A DNA stretch of 64,000 nt, from the NCBI RefSeq assembly GCF_001905735.1, contig NZ_LISW01000006.1, positions 317,432-381,431 of the forward strand, written 5' to 3'. Origin of the DNA: Streptomyces sp. CB01249 (GTDB taxonomy: Bacteria; Actinomycetota; Actinomycetes; Streptomycetales; Streptomycetaceae). The notes under the pieces are model-generated. The model saw nothing but the letters and a program-made list of their open reading frames with translations, ran no database searches and had not been told where the DNA came from. A program made the position numbers and the translations under genes. Below are positions 49,442 through 57,220 of the stretch, in pieces (position 1 is the stretch's first letter; every line of letters starts with the position of its first letter).

Positions 49442-50443
49442 TCACTCCGATGACGGCGTCGGCGCCGGCACCTTCGCGACGGCCGGGGCGACATCGCGCA
49501 GGAGATGCGTGAAGGCGCTCTCGTCCAGGATCGGCGTGCCGTACGTCTTCGCCTTCACCGTCTTCGACGTCGCCGAGTCCGGGTCGTTGGTGACGAGCAG
49601 GCTGGTCAGCCGGGAGACGCTGGTCGCCACGTGCAGCCCCGCCTCCACCGCGCGGTCCTCCAGCAGTTCGCGGTCGACCGAGGTGTCCCCGGAGAACGCC
49701 ACCCGCATGCCCTGCTTGAGCGGTTTGTCCTTCTCGTACCGTCCCGGGTTCGGATACGGGCAGGCCGGACGCTTCCGCGAGGCGCGCCAGGTGCCGTGTC
49801 CCCCGTACGAGGACGAGGAGCCGGACCGCGGGGCCACCGGCGATTGCGACCACTCGGTCAGCGGCCGGCACTCCAGGAGTGGCAGCCGCACCCCGTCCCG
49901 CGCCGCCGCGTGCAGGCTCGGGCGGAACGCCTCCGCCAGCACCCGCGCGTCGTCCAGCGCGTGGTGCGCGTGCTGCTGGACCACGCCGAAGTGCTCCGCG
50001 AGGGACGCCAGCTTGTGGTTGGCCAGCGGCAGCCGGAGCTCCTTGGCCAGTGCGATGGTGCACAGCCGCTGCCGCACCGGCGCGGTGACCGAGGCGCGCG
50101 CGTACTCCCGCGCCAGCATCGACCAGTCGAACGCGGCGTTGTGCGCGACGAGCACCCGGTCCGCCAGCCGTTCGGACAGCTCGGCGGCGATCTCCGGGAA
50201 GAGCGGCGCCCCCTCCAGCACGTCGCTCGTCAGCCCATGGATCCAGACCGGCCCCGGATCGCGCTCCGGATTGACCAGCGTGTACCAGTGGTCCTCGACA
50301 TCGCCCCGCGCGTCCAGCCGGTAGACGGCAGCGGACACTATCCGGTCGTCCCGGGCGAGCCCGGTGGTCTCCACGTCGACAACCGCGTACCCCTGCGGGT
50401 AGGCGGCGGGCCACGGTGCTGCGGTCTGCGGGTCGTCGAGCAT
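49442..50443 (-). CDS. DEDDh 3'-5' exonuclease with C-terminal BRCT domain
   Basis: A 333-residue protein. The exonuclease domain (about 15-185) has Exo I YAVVDVETTGL, Exo II VLVAHNAAFDWSML and Exo III HHALDDARVLAEAF, like the DNA polymerase III epsilon subunit. A Ser/Pro-rich linker leads to a BRCT domain (about 245-325, MRVAFSGDTSVDRELLEDRAVEAGLH, LLVTNDPDS, TPILDESAF). Likely acts in DNA repair or editing. ATG at 50443 is probably leaderless: -10-like TATTCT (50457-50452) ends 8 bases upstream; a GTG at 50449 is also in frame. Confidence 0.92.
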   Translation of the reverse strand: MLDDPQTAAPWPAAYPQGYAVVDVETTGLARDDRIVSAAVYRLDARGDVEDHWYTLVNPERDPGPVWIHGLTSDVLEGAPLFPEIAAELSERLADRVLVAHNAAFDWSMLAREYARASVTAPVRQRLCTIALAKELRLPLANHKLASLAEHFGVVQQHAHHALDDARVLAEAFRPSLHAAARDGVRLPLLECRPLTEWSQSPVAPRSGSSSSYGGHGTWRASRKRPACPYPNPGRYEKDKPLKQGMRVAFSGDTSVDRELLEDRAVEAGLHVATSVSRLTSLLVTNDPDSATSKTVKAKTYGTPILDESAFTHLLRDVAPAVAKVPAPTPSSE

Positions 50444-50531
50444 GGTCACAGAGAATACGGGGCGTGTCGGACAGTCCCCTACTCGGTGCGCGTGCGTGCC
50501 CGGTGGCGCCCTGAGGTGAGACCATCCCGGG

Positions 50532-51245
50532 ATGACGCGAGCGCCGGAGCACGACGAACCTCACGGTGGCGGGCTGGGTACCCGGCTCAACTGGCTGCGG
50601 GCGGCCGTGCTCGGGGCGAATGACGGTGTGGTGTCCACCGCCGGGCTCGTCGTCGGTGTGGCCGGGGCCACCGACGACCGGGGCGCCCTGCTGACGGCCG
50701 GGCTGGCCGGGCTGCTCGCCGGGTCGCTGTCGATGGCGGCCGGGGAGTACGTCTCGGTGTCCACCCAGCGCGATTCGGAGAAGGCCGCGCTGGCCACGGA
50801 GAAGCGGGAGCTCCAGGAGACCCCGGAGGCGGAACTCGCGGAGCTGACGGGCCTGTTGCAGGGCAAGGGGCTCAGCCGCGAGGTGGCCCGGGAGGCCGCC
50901 GTCCAGCTCACCGAGCGCGATGCGCTGCGCGCTCACGCGGAGGTGGAGCTCGGCATCGACCCGGACGACCTGACGAACCCCTGGCACGCGGCGGGCGCCA
51001 GCTTCCTCGCGTTCACGGTCGGCGCGCTGCTGCCGCTGCTGGCCATCGTGCTGCCCCCGGCCGGTGCCCGGGTCCCGGTGACCGTGCTCTCCGTCCTCGC
51101 GGTACTGGCCGTGACGGGCTGGTGGAGCGCCCGCCTGGGCGAGGCGGCCCCGGGGCGGGCGGTGCTGCGCAATATGGGCGGGGGAGCGGTGGCCATGGCG
51201 GTGACGTACGTGGCGGGGCATTTGCTGGGGGCGGCGGGGGTTTAG
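50532..51245 (+). CDS. VIT/CCC1-family membrane protein
   Basis: A 237-residue VIT family protein: LNWLRAAVLGANDGVVSTAGLVVGVAGA, SMAAGEYVSVSTQRDSEKA, a charged cytoplasmic helix pair (EKRELQETPEAELAELTGLLQGKG, VELGIDPDDLTNPW), then three more helices. Family members transport iron or manganese. It is divergent from the exonuclease gene; its 3' end overlaps the 3' end of the NACHT gene by four bases. Confidence 0.9.
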   Translation: MTRAPEHDEPHGGGLGTRLNWLRAAVLGANDGVVSTAGLVVGVAGATDDRGALLTAGLAGLLAGSLSMAAGEYVSVSTQRDSEKAALATEKRELQETPEAELAELTGLLQGKGLSREVAREAAVQLTERDALRAHAEVELGIDPDDLTNPWHAAGASFLAFTVGALLPLLAIVLPPAGARVPVTVLSVLAVLAVTGWWSARLGEAAPGRAVLRNMGGGAVAMAVTYVAGHLLGAAGV

Positions 51246-54200
51246 GGGGTGCTCTGCCGTCTGATGCGCCCGGGAGGAAAATGCTCCTCTCCGATGGCGG
51301 GGGTGTCGGCGCCGAGGATGATGGTCAGTCCGTCGAGGCCGGCCAGGGGTGTGAGGTCGTAGGGCCCGGCGTCGCCAAGGTCCTTCCGCGTCGCGTAGAG
51401 GCGGAGTCTGGTCAATCCGCCCAGCTGGGCCAGCGGCCCCAGTCCCTGGGACAACCGGCAGCGGTGCAGCTGGAGCGCAGTCAGGCGGGTGGCACCACCC
51501 AGAGCGTCGAGGTCGAGCTCGTCTATGTCATCAAGGATGAGACTGCGGAGCCCCGGAAGCGTCGCGAAAGCGGACACGCTGAGGAGCTGGAGCCGGCTGT
51601 TCATACGCAGGTACTCCAACTCGGTCCACTGCTCGATCCCCTCCAGGCTCATGTCACTCGCCTGTGCGCCCATGGTCAGCGAGGTGAGCCGGCGGCTCAG
51701 CGGGAGTTCGCCGATGCTGTCGACGGGGAAGCGGTGTCCCAGAAACACGCTGGATACCTCTGTGAAGGCTTCCAGTTGCTCTCCCGGCAGGTCGGGGTGC
51801 AGCCCTGCCAACGAGAGCCAGGTCAGCGGAAGAGCATGCAGAGGGCTGAGGTCGCGGACTTCGGGGCACTTGCTGAGCCCCACCTTGGTGAGTGAATCCA
51901 TCGAAGCCAGCGGGGTGAGGTCGGTCAGCTCCTCGTTGTCGTAGACGTAGAGGCTCGTCATGTTGCTGCGGGTGGCCAGCGGGGACAGCCCCGGGTGGGG
52001 CCCTTGGAGCCGGATCGCACGTGCGTCGGGGATATGGCTGAGGGTCGTCAGCTGCTCTGGGACGAATGCGGAGAGGTAGGGGCCGCGCCCGCCCCACGAC
52101 CGCGCCGCCAGGATTTCCCGAGCGTACGTGAGAGTGTCGAAGGCACCCCATGCCTCGCACAGCTGGATGCCGACTGAGTGCCCACTGGCGCCGCGATACC
52201 GCCTGATGACCTCGTAAGCCGCATCCCCGCCCACCAGCCCCGCAGTCATCACCACGAACCCCGCCGCGCGATCGTCCTCCACCTCCCCCGGCCCTGGCAG
52301 CAGCTCCAACACCAGCTCCCCCACCGCCGCCAGTGCCTCCGCCTCCTCCCGGCTGCGCGGCGGCAGCAACGCCTCCGTCCGGTCGCGGATGTCCGCCCGC
52401 AACGCGGGCGCCAACTCCGGCGCGTGCTCCGCGCTCGCCGCCGCCAGGAGCACCAGCCGGTGGCGGTGCCGGGGGGCCCGGTCCGCGCGTCGCAGCAACT
52501 GCCGCAGCAGCCGCTCCCGTTCGTCCGGGCGGGCGTGGCCCACCGCCATCTGGATCACGTCGTGCCACTGGTCGTCGTGCGCGTTCTTGACCAGGACGCC
52601 CAGGTCGCGGGCCTCCACCGCGGCCTTGGCGCCCAGGTAGTCCTGGAAGGTGCGGTGCACGAACCCGACCGCCCCGGGCGCGGGTTCGCGGAGCAGGCCG
52701 CTTCTGATGAGGAGGTGCGAGAACACGTCCTCCGGGGTCGCCCGGATCTGGGACATCGCCGTCAGCCACTCGGTCACCAGATCGAGCGCCTCGGCCCGGT
52801 CCGCCTCCGCCAGGCCGTTGCGGATCAGCCAGTACGCCAGCCGTTGCAGCAGCCCGGTCTGCTCCTCGCGGGTCAGGTCCACGCCCTCGACCCCGGTGAT
52901 TTCGCGTTCCGTGTCGCGGCGGACGAGGAGCATGTCCAGCGCGGCGTCGTACAACTCCTTCCGGGCCCGGGGGAGCTGCATGCGCCGGTCCCGGTTGAGC
53001 GCGCACAGCAGGGCGCACATCAGCGGGTTGGTGGCGAGCCGGCCCAGGTCGCGCCGGGTGACCACCGCGTGCCGCAGCGCCTCCTCGTACGTGTCGAGAC
53101 GGCGGCGCTCCTCGTCGGAGGCGCACTCAAGGCGGGCGGCCCGGTGCCAGTGCTCGATGAAGGTGCGGATGTCCTTCCCGCGCATCGGCAGCAGCGAGTT
53201 CGCCTCGAAGCCGGAGCCGGACAGCCAGCTCTCCGGGACCGCCGACGGCCGCGTCGTCACCACGTAGCGGCAGCGCGGGTACGCCGTGATCAGGTCCTTC
53301 AGCCACCGCTCCGTGCGCTGCCGCAACCGCATCGGGACCTCGTCCACCCCGTCCAGCAGCACCAGCCCCCGGCCCTCCGACAGCACCCGGTCCGCCCAGC
53401 CCGCGGGGGCCGCGCCGTGCAGCGGGACGCCGGTGGCGCGGAGGAAGTCCTCCGGACCCGGCAGCCGGTCGTCCGAGGTGAACGCGCGCAGGCGCAGGAC
53501 GAACGGGACGCAGCGGTTCCAGTCCGCCAGCTCGCGGCCGAACGACTGGCGGGCGGCGTTCACCGCGAGCCACTGGACCAGGGTGCTCTTGCCGGACCCG
53601 GCCGGCCCCCGCAGCAGCAGCCGTTCGCCGCCCGCGAGGCACTGCTCCACCTTGACCGTCACCCGCTCCGGGCCCCCGGCCTCCCACCACTCCGGACCGC
53701 TGTCCTGGGAGCTCACCGCCAGGCTGATGTAGGCCGTCTCCAGCGGCCAGTCCCCGGCCGAGCGGCCCAGCGTCAGTCCGAACAGCTCCATCCGGCTGTG
53801 CGCCTGCGCGATGAAGCGCGCGTAACGCCCCTCGAAGTCCAGGGCGGCGGCGTCCGGCGCCGGGCCGAGCCGTTGGCGTACGTGATCCACCGCCTCCCGC
53901 AGGCTGTCCGTGGCGCGGGTCTGCTCCACCGCCGCGCGCGCCATGAACGACGGCTCGGCGGTCAGCTGCTCCACCAGATGCGCGCAGCACAGGGCCAGCA
54001 GCTCCCCGTACAAGCCCCTCGCCCGCTCCGAGAGCCCCGGGTCCGGCGCCGGGAGCGCCGCCGCGAGCCGTTCCGGATCGAGGCCCGCGGCGAACAGCCG
54101 GTCCGCCGTCACCGCGTCCCCGGCCGCGAAGGCGTCCCGTACCGCGTCCACGGCGGCCAGGCGTTCGTGCCCGGGCACATCGGCGTACGACTCCGTCAGC

Positions 54201-54367
54201 CGCCCGCCCAGCACCTTCGCCAGCCGGTCCGGCTTCGCGGGGCGGGGGAGCGGGCGGACCGGGTCGGGGACGAGACCGGCGCCGGGTTTAGGGGTGACCA
54301 GTGATCGGGTCACCGCGGTGACCACCGTCGTCGCCAGCCTCAGTAACGCAACTTCCAGACCCTGCAC
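51242..54367 (-). CDS. NACHT-LRR STAND NTPase (NLR-like), possible anti-phage sensor
   Basis: A 1041-residue protein. An N-terminal helical region (about 1-205) precedes the NACHT ATPase: Walker A GPAGSGKST with Lys at about 260, and Walker B GLVLLDGVDEVP with the Asp pair at about 339-342. A winged-helix/helical part (FVHRTFQDYLGAKAAVE near 560-640) follows. The C-terminal region (about 790-1020) holds irregular leucine-rich repeats (LTSLYVYDNEELTDLTPLASM and more). This is the NLR-like architecture of bacterial STAND proteins, many of which trigger phage-induced abortive responses. GTG at 54367 follows gggggagg. The LRR part has lower GC than the ATPase part. Confidence 0.9.
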   Translation of the reverse strand: MQGLEVALLRLATTVVTAVTRSLVTPKPGAGLVPDPVRPLPRPAKPDRLAKVLGGRLTESYADVPGHERLAAVDAVRDAFAAGDAVTADRLFAAGLDPERLAAALPAPDPGLSERARGLYGELLALCCAHLVEQLTAEPSFMARAAVEQTRATDSLREAVDHVRQRLGPAPDAAALDFEGRYARFIAQAHSRMELFGLTLGRSAGDWPLETAYISLAVSSQDSGPEWWEAGGPERVTVKVEQCLAGGERLLLRGPAGSGKSTLVQWLAVNAARQSFGRELADWNRCVPFVLRLRAFTSDDRLPGPEDFLRATGVPLHGAAPAGWADRVLSEGRGLVLLDGVDEVPMRLRQRTERWLKDLITAYPRCRYVVTTRPSAVPESWLSGSGFEANSLLPMRGKDIRTFIEHWHRAARLECASDEERRRLDTYEEALRHAVVTRRDLGRLATNPLMCALLCALNRDRRMQLPRARKELYDAALDMLLVRRDTEREITGVEGVDLTREEQTGLLQRLAYWLIRNGLAEADRAEALDLVTEWLTAMSQIRATPEDVFSHLLIRSGLLREPAPGAVGFVHRTFQDYLGAKAAVEARDLGVLVKNAHDDQWHDVIQMAVGHARPDERERLLRQLLRRADRAPRHRHRLVLLAAASAEHAPELAPALRADIRDRTEALLPPRSREEAEALAAVGELVLELLPGPGEVEDDRAAGFVVMTAGLVGGDAAYEVIRRYRGASGHSVGIQLCEAWGAFDTLTYAREILAARSWGGRGPYLSAFVPEQLTTLSHIPDARAIRLQGPHPGLSPLATRSNMTSLYVYDNEELTDLTPLASMDSLTKVGLSKCPEVRDLSPLHALPLTWLSLAGLHPDLPGEQLEAFTEVSSVFLGHRFPVDSIGELPLSRRLTSLTMGAQASDMSLEGIEQWTELEYLRMNSRLQLLSVSAFATLPGLRSLILDDIDELDLDALGGATRLTALQLHRCRLSQGLGPLAQLGGLTRLRLYATRKDLGDAGPYDLTPLAGLDGLTIILGADTPAIGEEHFPPGRIRRQSTP

Positions 54368-54463
54368 GGTAGTTCCTCCCCCAGAGGCGGACCGGTGCAG
54401 CGATCGTACGATGCCCGGCCTGTCGGAAGTCACCAAAGAGCGCCGACGGGAGGTCTCCCATAC

Positions 54464-54476
54464 TTGTTGGTAACAA
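54464..54476. promoter_or_regulatory. Small dyad in the NACHT/desaturase divergent region
   Basis: ttgtt-ggt-aacaa, a 5-bp dyad in an A/T-richer patch between the divergent NACHT and sterol-desaturase genes. A -10-like TACCGT (54504-54509) just downstream would start the desaturase mRNA at its ATG (leaderless). The dyad could be an operator; no partner is known. Confidence 0.35.
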
Positions 54477-54515
54477 CATCTGGTCCCCGGCCGACCCCGG
54501 CCCTACCGTGCAGGC

Positions 54516-55418
54516 ATGCCGACGAACCTGCCCGACGTAGTGCTCTGGTCCATACCTGCCTTCGTCCTGCTCACCGTCCTGGAGATGGCGCTGCACCACT
54601 TCCATCCCGACGAGGACGCCGCCGGGTACGAGGCGAAGGACGCCGCCACCAGCATCACCATGGGGCTGGGCAGCCTGGTCTTCGACCTGATGTGGAAAGT
54701 GCCCATCGTCGCCATCTACACCGCGGTGTACGAGCTGACGCCGCTGCGCGTCCCGGTCCTGTGGTGGACGGTCCTGCTGATGCTGCTCGCGCAGGACTTC
54801 TTCTACTACTGGTCCCACCGCGGCCACCACGTCATCCGCATCCTGTGGGCCTGCCACGTGGTGCACCACTCCAGCGAGAAGTTCAACCTCTCCACCGCGC
54901 TGCGCCAGCCCTGGACCTCGCTGACGTCCTGGCCGTTCTATCTGCCGCTCATCGCGTGCGGGGTGCACCCGGCGGCGCTCGCGTTCTGCTCGTCGGCCAA
55001 CCTCGTCTACCAGTTCTGGGTGCACACCGAGCGGATCGGCAAGCTGCCCCGGCCCTTCGAGTACGTGCTCAACACGCCCTCCCACCACCGGGTGCACCAC
55101 GCCTCGCAGGGCGGCTACCTCGACCGCAACTTCGGCGGCATCCTCATCGTGTGGGACCGCTGGTTCGGCTCCTTCGCCCAGGAGACGACGCGGCCGGTCT
55201 ACGGGCTCACCAAGAACATCCACACGTACAACCCGCTGCGCGTCGCCACCCACGAGTACGCCGCCATCGCCCGCGACGTCCGCGCGGCCGACGGCTGGGG
55301 CGAGCGGGCCGGGCGCGTCTTCCGGGGCCCGGGCTGGCAGCCGGCCTCGGCCCGTACCGCCCCGGCGACCACCGCGCCCGCCCCCGTCGCCGCGCCCGCC
55401 CCCGAGGGCACCGCATGA
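54516..55418 (+). CDS. Sterol desaturase/fatty acid hydroxylase-family protein
   Basis: A 300-residue di-iron membrane enzyme with about four helices and the His boxes of the family: FYYWSHRGHHVIR, WACHVVHHSSE and NTPSHHRVHHASQG. It oxidises or hydroxylates a lipid. The C-terminal 30 residues are an Ala/Pro-rich tail. It overlaps the lysoplasmalogenase gene by four bases (ATGA). The substrate is unknown; the lysoplasmalogenase context hints at ether lipids. Confidence 0.92.
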   Translation: MPTNLPDVVLWSIPAFVLLTVLEMALHHFHPDEDAAGYEAKDAATSITMGLGSLVFDLMWKVPIVAIYTAVYELTPLRVPVLWWTVLLMLLAQDFFYYWSHRGHHVIRILWACHVVHHSSEKFNLSTALRQPWTSLTSWPFYLPLIACGVHPAALAFCSSANLVYQFWVHTERIGKLPRPFEYVLNTPSHHRVHHASQGGYLDRNFGGILIVWDRWFGSFAQETTRPVYGLTKNIHTYNPLRVATHEYAAIARDVRAADGWGERAGRVFRGPGWQPASARTAPATTAPAPVAAPAPEGTA

Positions 55419-56074
55419 ACGAGCGCCTCGCCCGCCCCCTGCTCATCGCCTTCCTCGTCGCGTGCGCCGTCGACCTCGTCGGCGTGCTCACCGGCCCCGA
55501 CTGGCTCCACCTCGGCGCCAAGCCGCTCCTGATGCCGCTGCTCGCCGGGTACGCCCTCGCCCGGCGCGGGCCGAGGCTGCTGATCGCGGCGCTGCTGTGC
55601 GGCTGGGCGGGCGACGTGTTCCTGCTGATCGACTCCGACCCGGCGTTCCTCGTCGGGATGGCCGGGTTCGCCGCCGGGCACGTCTGCTATCTGGTGCTGT
55701 TCGGGCGGGCGCGCGGGGCGCTGATTCCGGCGCTCGTGTACGCCGTCGTGCTCACCGTGTTCCTCGTGCTGATCTGGGACGGGCTGCCGGGCGGGCTGCG
55801 GATCCCGATGGCCGGGTACAGCCTGCTGCTGACCGCCATGGCGTACCGCTCCGGCGTCCTCGGCCGGTACGCGGCGACCGGCGGGGCCCTCTTCCTGCTC
55901 TCCGACGCGCTCATCGCCACCGGCATCGCGGACTGGCCGCAGCTCCCGGCCCCCGGCTTCTGGGTGATGCTCACCTACGTCGCCGCGCAGCTCCTGCTCA
56001 CCCTGGGTGCGCTCGCCCCGGCCCGGCAGGAAGCCGGCTCGGGGGCGTACCGTGAAAGGAGTATCAGCATCTGA
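55415..56074 (+). CDS. Lysoplasmalogenase-like (YhhN/TMEM86) membrane protein
   Basis: A 219-residue protein of about eight hydrophobic helices, with YhhN/TMEM86 features such as LHLGAKPLLMPLLAGYAL, CGWAGDVFLLID, GMAGFAAGHVCYLVLF and LFLLSDALIA. TMEM86B-type enzymes hydrolyse the vinyl-ether bond of lysoplasmalogens. Coupled by ATGA overlap to the desaturase gene, suggesting a joint role in membrane ether lipid metabolism. Confidence 0.9.
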   Translation: MNERLARPLLIAFLVACAVDLVGVLTGPDWLHLGAKPLLMPLLAGYALARRGPRLLIAALLCGWAGDVFLLIDSDPAFLVGMAGFAAGHVCYLVLFGRARGALIPALVYAVVLTVFLVLIWDGLPGGLRIPMAGYSLLLTAMAYRSGVLGRYAATGGALFLLSDALIATGIADWPQLPAPGFWVMLTYVAAQLLLTLGALAPARQEAGSGAYRERSISI

Positions 56075-56095
56075 GATCAGCAAGGACCCCCACGC

Positions 56096-57139
56096 ATGCG
56101 CGCCACCGTTATCCACGCCCCCCACGACATACGCGTCGAGGAGGTGCCCGACCCGGTGATCCAGCAGCCCACCGATGTGGTGCTGAGGGTCCTGCGGGCC
56201 TGCATCTGCGGCAGTGACCTGTGGGCCTACCGGGGTGAGTCCGCCCGGCAGCCGGGCCAGCGCATCGGCCACGAGTTCCTCGGGATCGTCGAGGAGGCCG
56301 GGTCCGAGGTGCGCGGGTTCTCCGCCGGGGACCTGGTCGTCGCCCCGTTCGTCTGGTCCGACGGCACCTGCGCGTACTGCGCCGAGGGCCTGACCACCTC
56401 CTGCCCGCAGGGCGGCTTCTGGGGCTCGGTGGGCTCCGACGGCGGCCAGGGCGAGGCCGTCCGCGTCCCGCACGCCGACGGCACCCTGGTCGCCCTGCCC
56501 GCGGCCGCGGCCTCCGACGACCGGCTGCTCACCGGCCTGCTGGCCCTCTCCGACGTGCTCGGCACCGGCCACCACGCGGCGGTCGGCGCGGGCGTACGGG
56601 CCGGTTCGACCGTCGCCGTCGTCGGGGACGGGGCCGTCGGGCTGTGCGGAGTGATGGCCGCCAAGCGGCTCGGCGCCGAGCGGATCATCGCGCTCGGCCG
56701 GCACACGGCGCGCACGGACATCGCCCGGGACTTCGGCGCCACCGACGTCGTCGCCGAGCGCGGCGACGCGGCGGTCGCGGCCGTACGGGAGCTGCTCGGC
56801 GGCGAGGGCGCGCACTGCGTGATCGAGGCCGTGGGCACCGAGCAGTCGATGCGCACCGCCGTCGGCATCGCCCGGGACGGCGGGGCGATCGGCTACGTCG
56901 GCGTCCCGCACGGCAGCGGCACCGGGCTCGACCTCGGCGACATGTTCAACCGGAACATCGCGCTGCGCGGCGGCGTCGCCCCCGTGCGCACGTACATCCC
57001 GGAGCTGCTGCCCGACGTGCTGGACGGCACCATCGACCCCTCGCCCGTCTTCGACCTGTCCGTCGGGCTCGAAGACGTACCGGCCGGCTACAAGGCGATG
57101 GACGGGCGCACGGCGCTGAAGGTCCTCATCACGCCGTGA
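56096..57139 (+). CDS. Zinc-dependent alcohol dehydrogenase (MDR family)
   Basis: A 347-residue medium-chain dehydrogenase/reductase. Catalytic zinc region CICGSDLWAYRG and GHEFLG; structural region DGTCAYCAEGLTTSC with three visible Cys; Rossmann motif VAVVGDGAVGLCGVMAAKRLGAERIIALGRH. Substrate unknown, plausibly an aldehyde or alcohol made by the preceding lipid enzymes (21-base gap, same operon). The 3' end is followed by tandem copies of its last 12 bases. Confidence 0.9.
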   Translation: MRATVIHAPHDIRVEEVPDPVIQQPTDVVLRVLRACICGSDLWAYRGESARQPGQRIGHEFLGIVEEAGSEVRGFSAGDLVVAPFVWSDGTCAYCAEGLTTSCPQGGFWGSVGSDGGQGEAVRVPHADGTLVALPAAAASDDRLLTGLLALSDVLGTGHHAAVGAGVRAGSTVAVVGDGAVGLCGVMAAKRLGAERIIALGRHTARTDIARDFGATDVVAERGDAAVAAVRELLGGEGAHCVIEAVGTEQSMRTAVGIARDGGAIGYVGVPHGSGTGLDLGDMFNRNIALRGGVAPVRTYIPELLPDVLDGTIDPSPVFDLSVGLEDVPAGYKAMDGRTALKVLITP

Positions 57140-57174
57140 ATCACGCCGTGAATCACGCCGTGAACCACCCGTGA
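57128..57174 (+). repeat. Tandem 12-bp repeat at the ADH stop codon
   Basis: The last 12 bases of the dehydrogenase gene, atcacgccgtga (including the stop), occur three times in perfect tandem (57128-57163), followed by a partial fourth unit (57164-57174). Each copy therefore contains an in-frame TGA. It looks like slippage expansion at the 3' end. Confidence 0.85.
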
Positions 57175-57181
57175 TCCGGCG

Positions 57182-57213
57182 GTCCGGGGGCCGGGACGCA
57201 CCGGCCCCCGGAC
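57182..57213. terminator. Bidirectional 13-bp hairpin
   Basis: gtccgggggccgg / ccggcccccggac, 13 perfect pairs with a 6-base loop between the convergent dehydrogenase and subtilase genes. Confidence 0.75.
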
Positions 57214-57220
57214 CCCGGGC

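Noticed and set aside
51242..54367. NACHT gene as two genes or a frameshifted pseudogene
   Set aside because: The frame is continuous over 1041 codons with Walker A, Walker B and LRR in order; the GC change is gradual and no stop or frame shift is needed.
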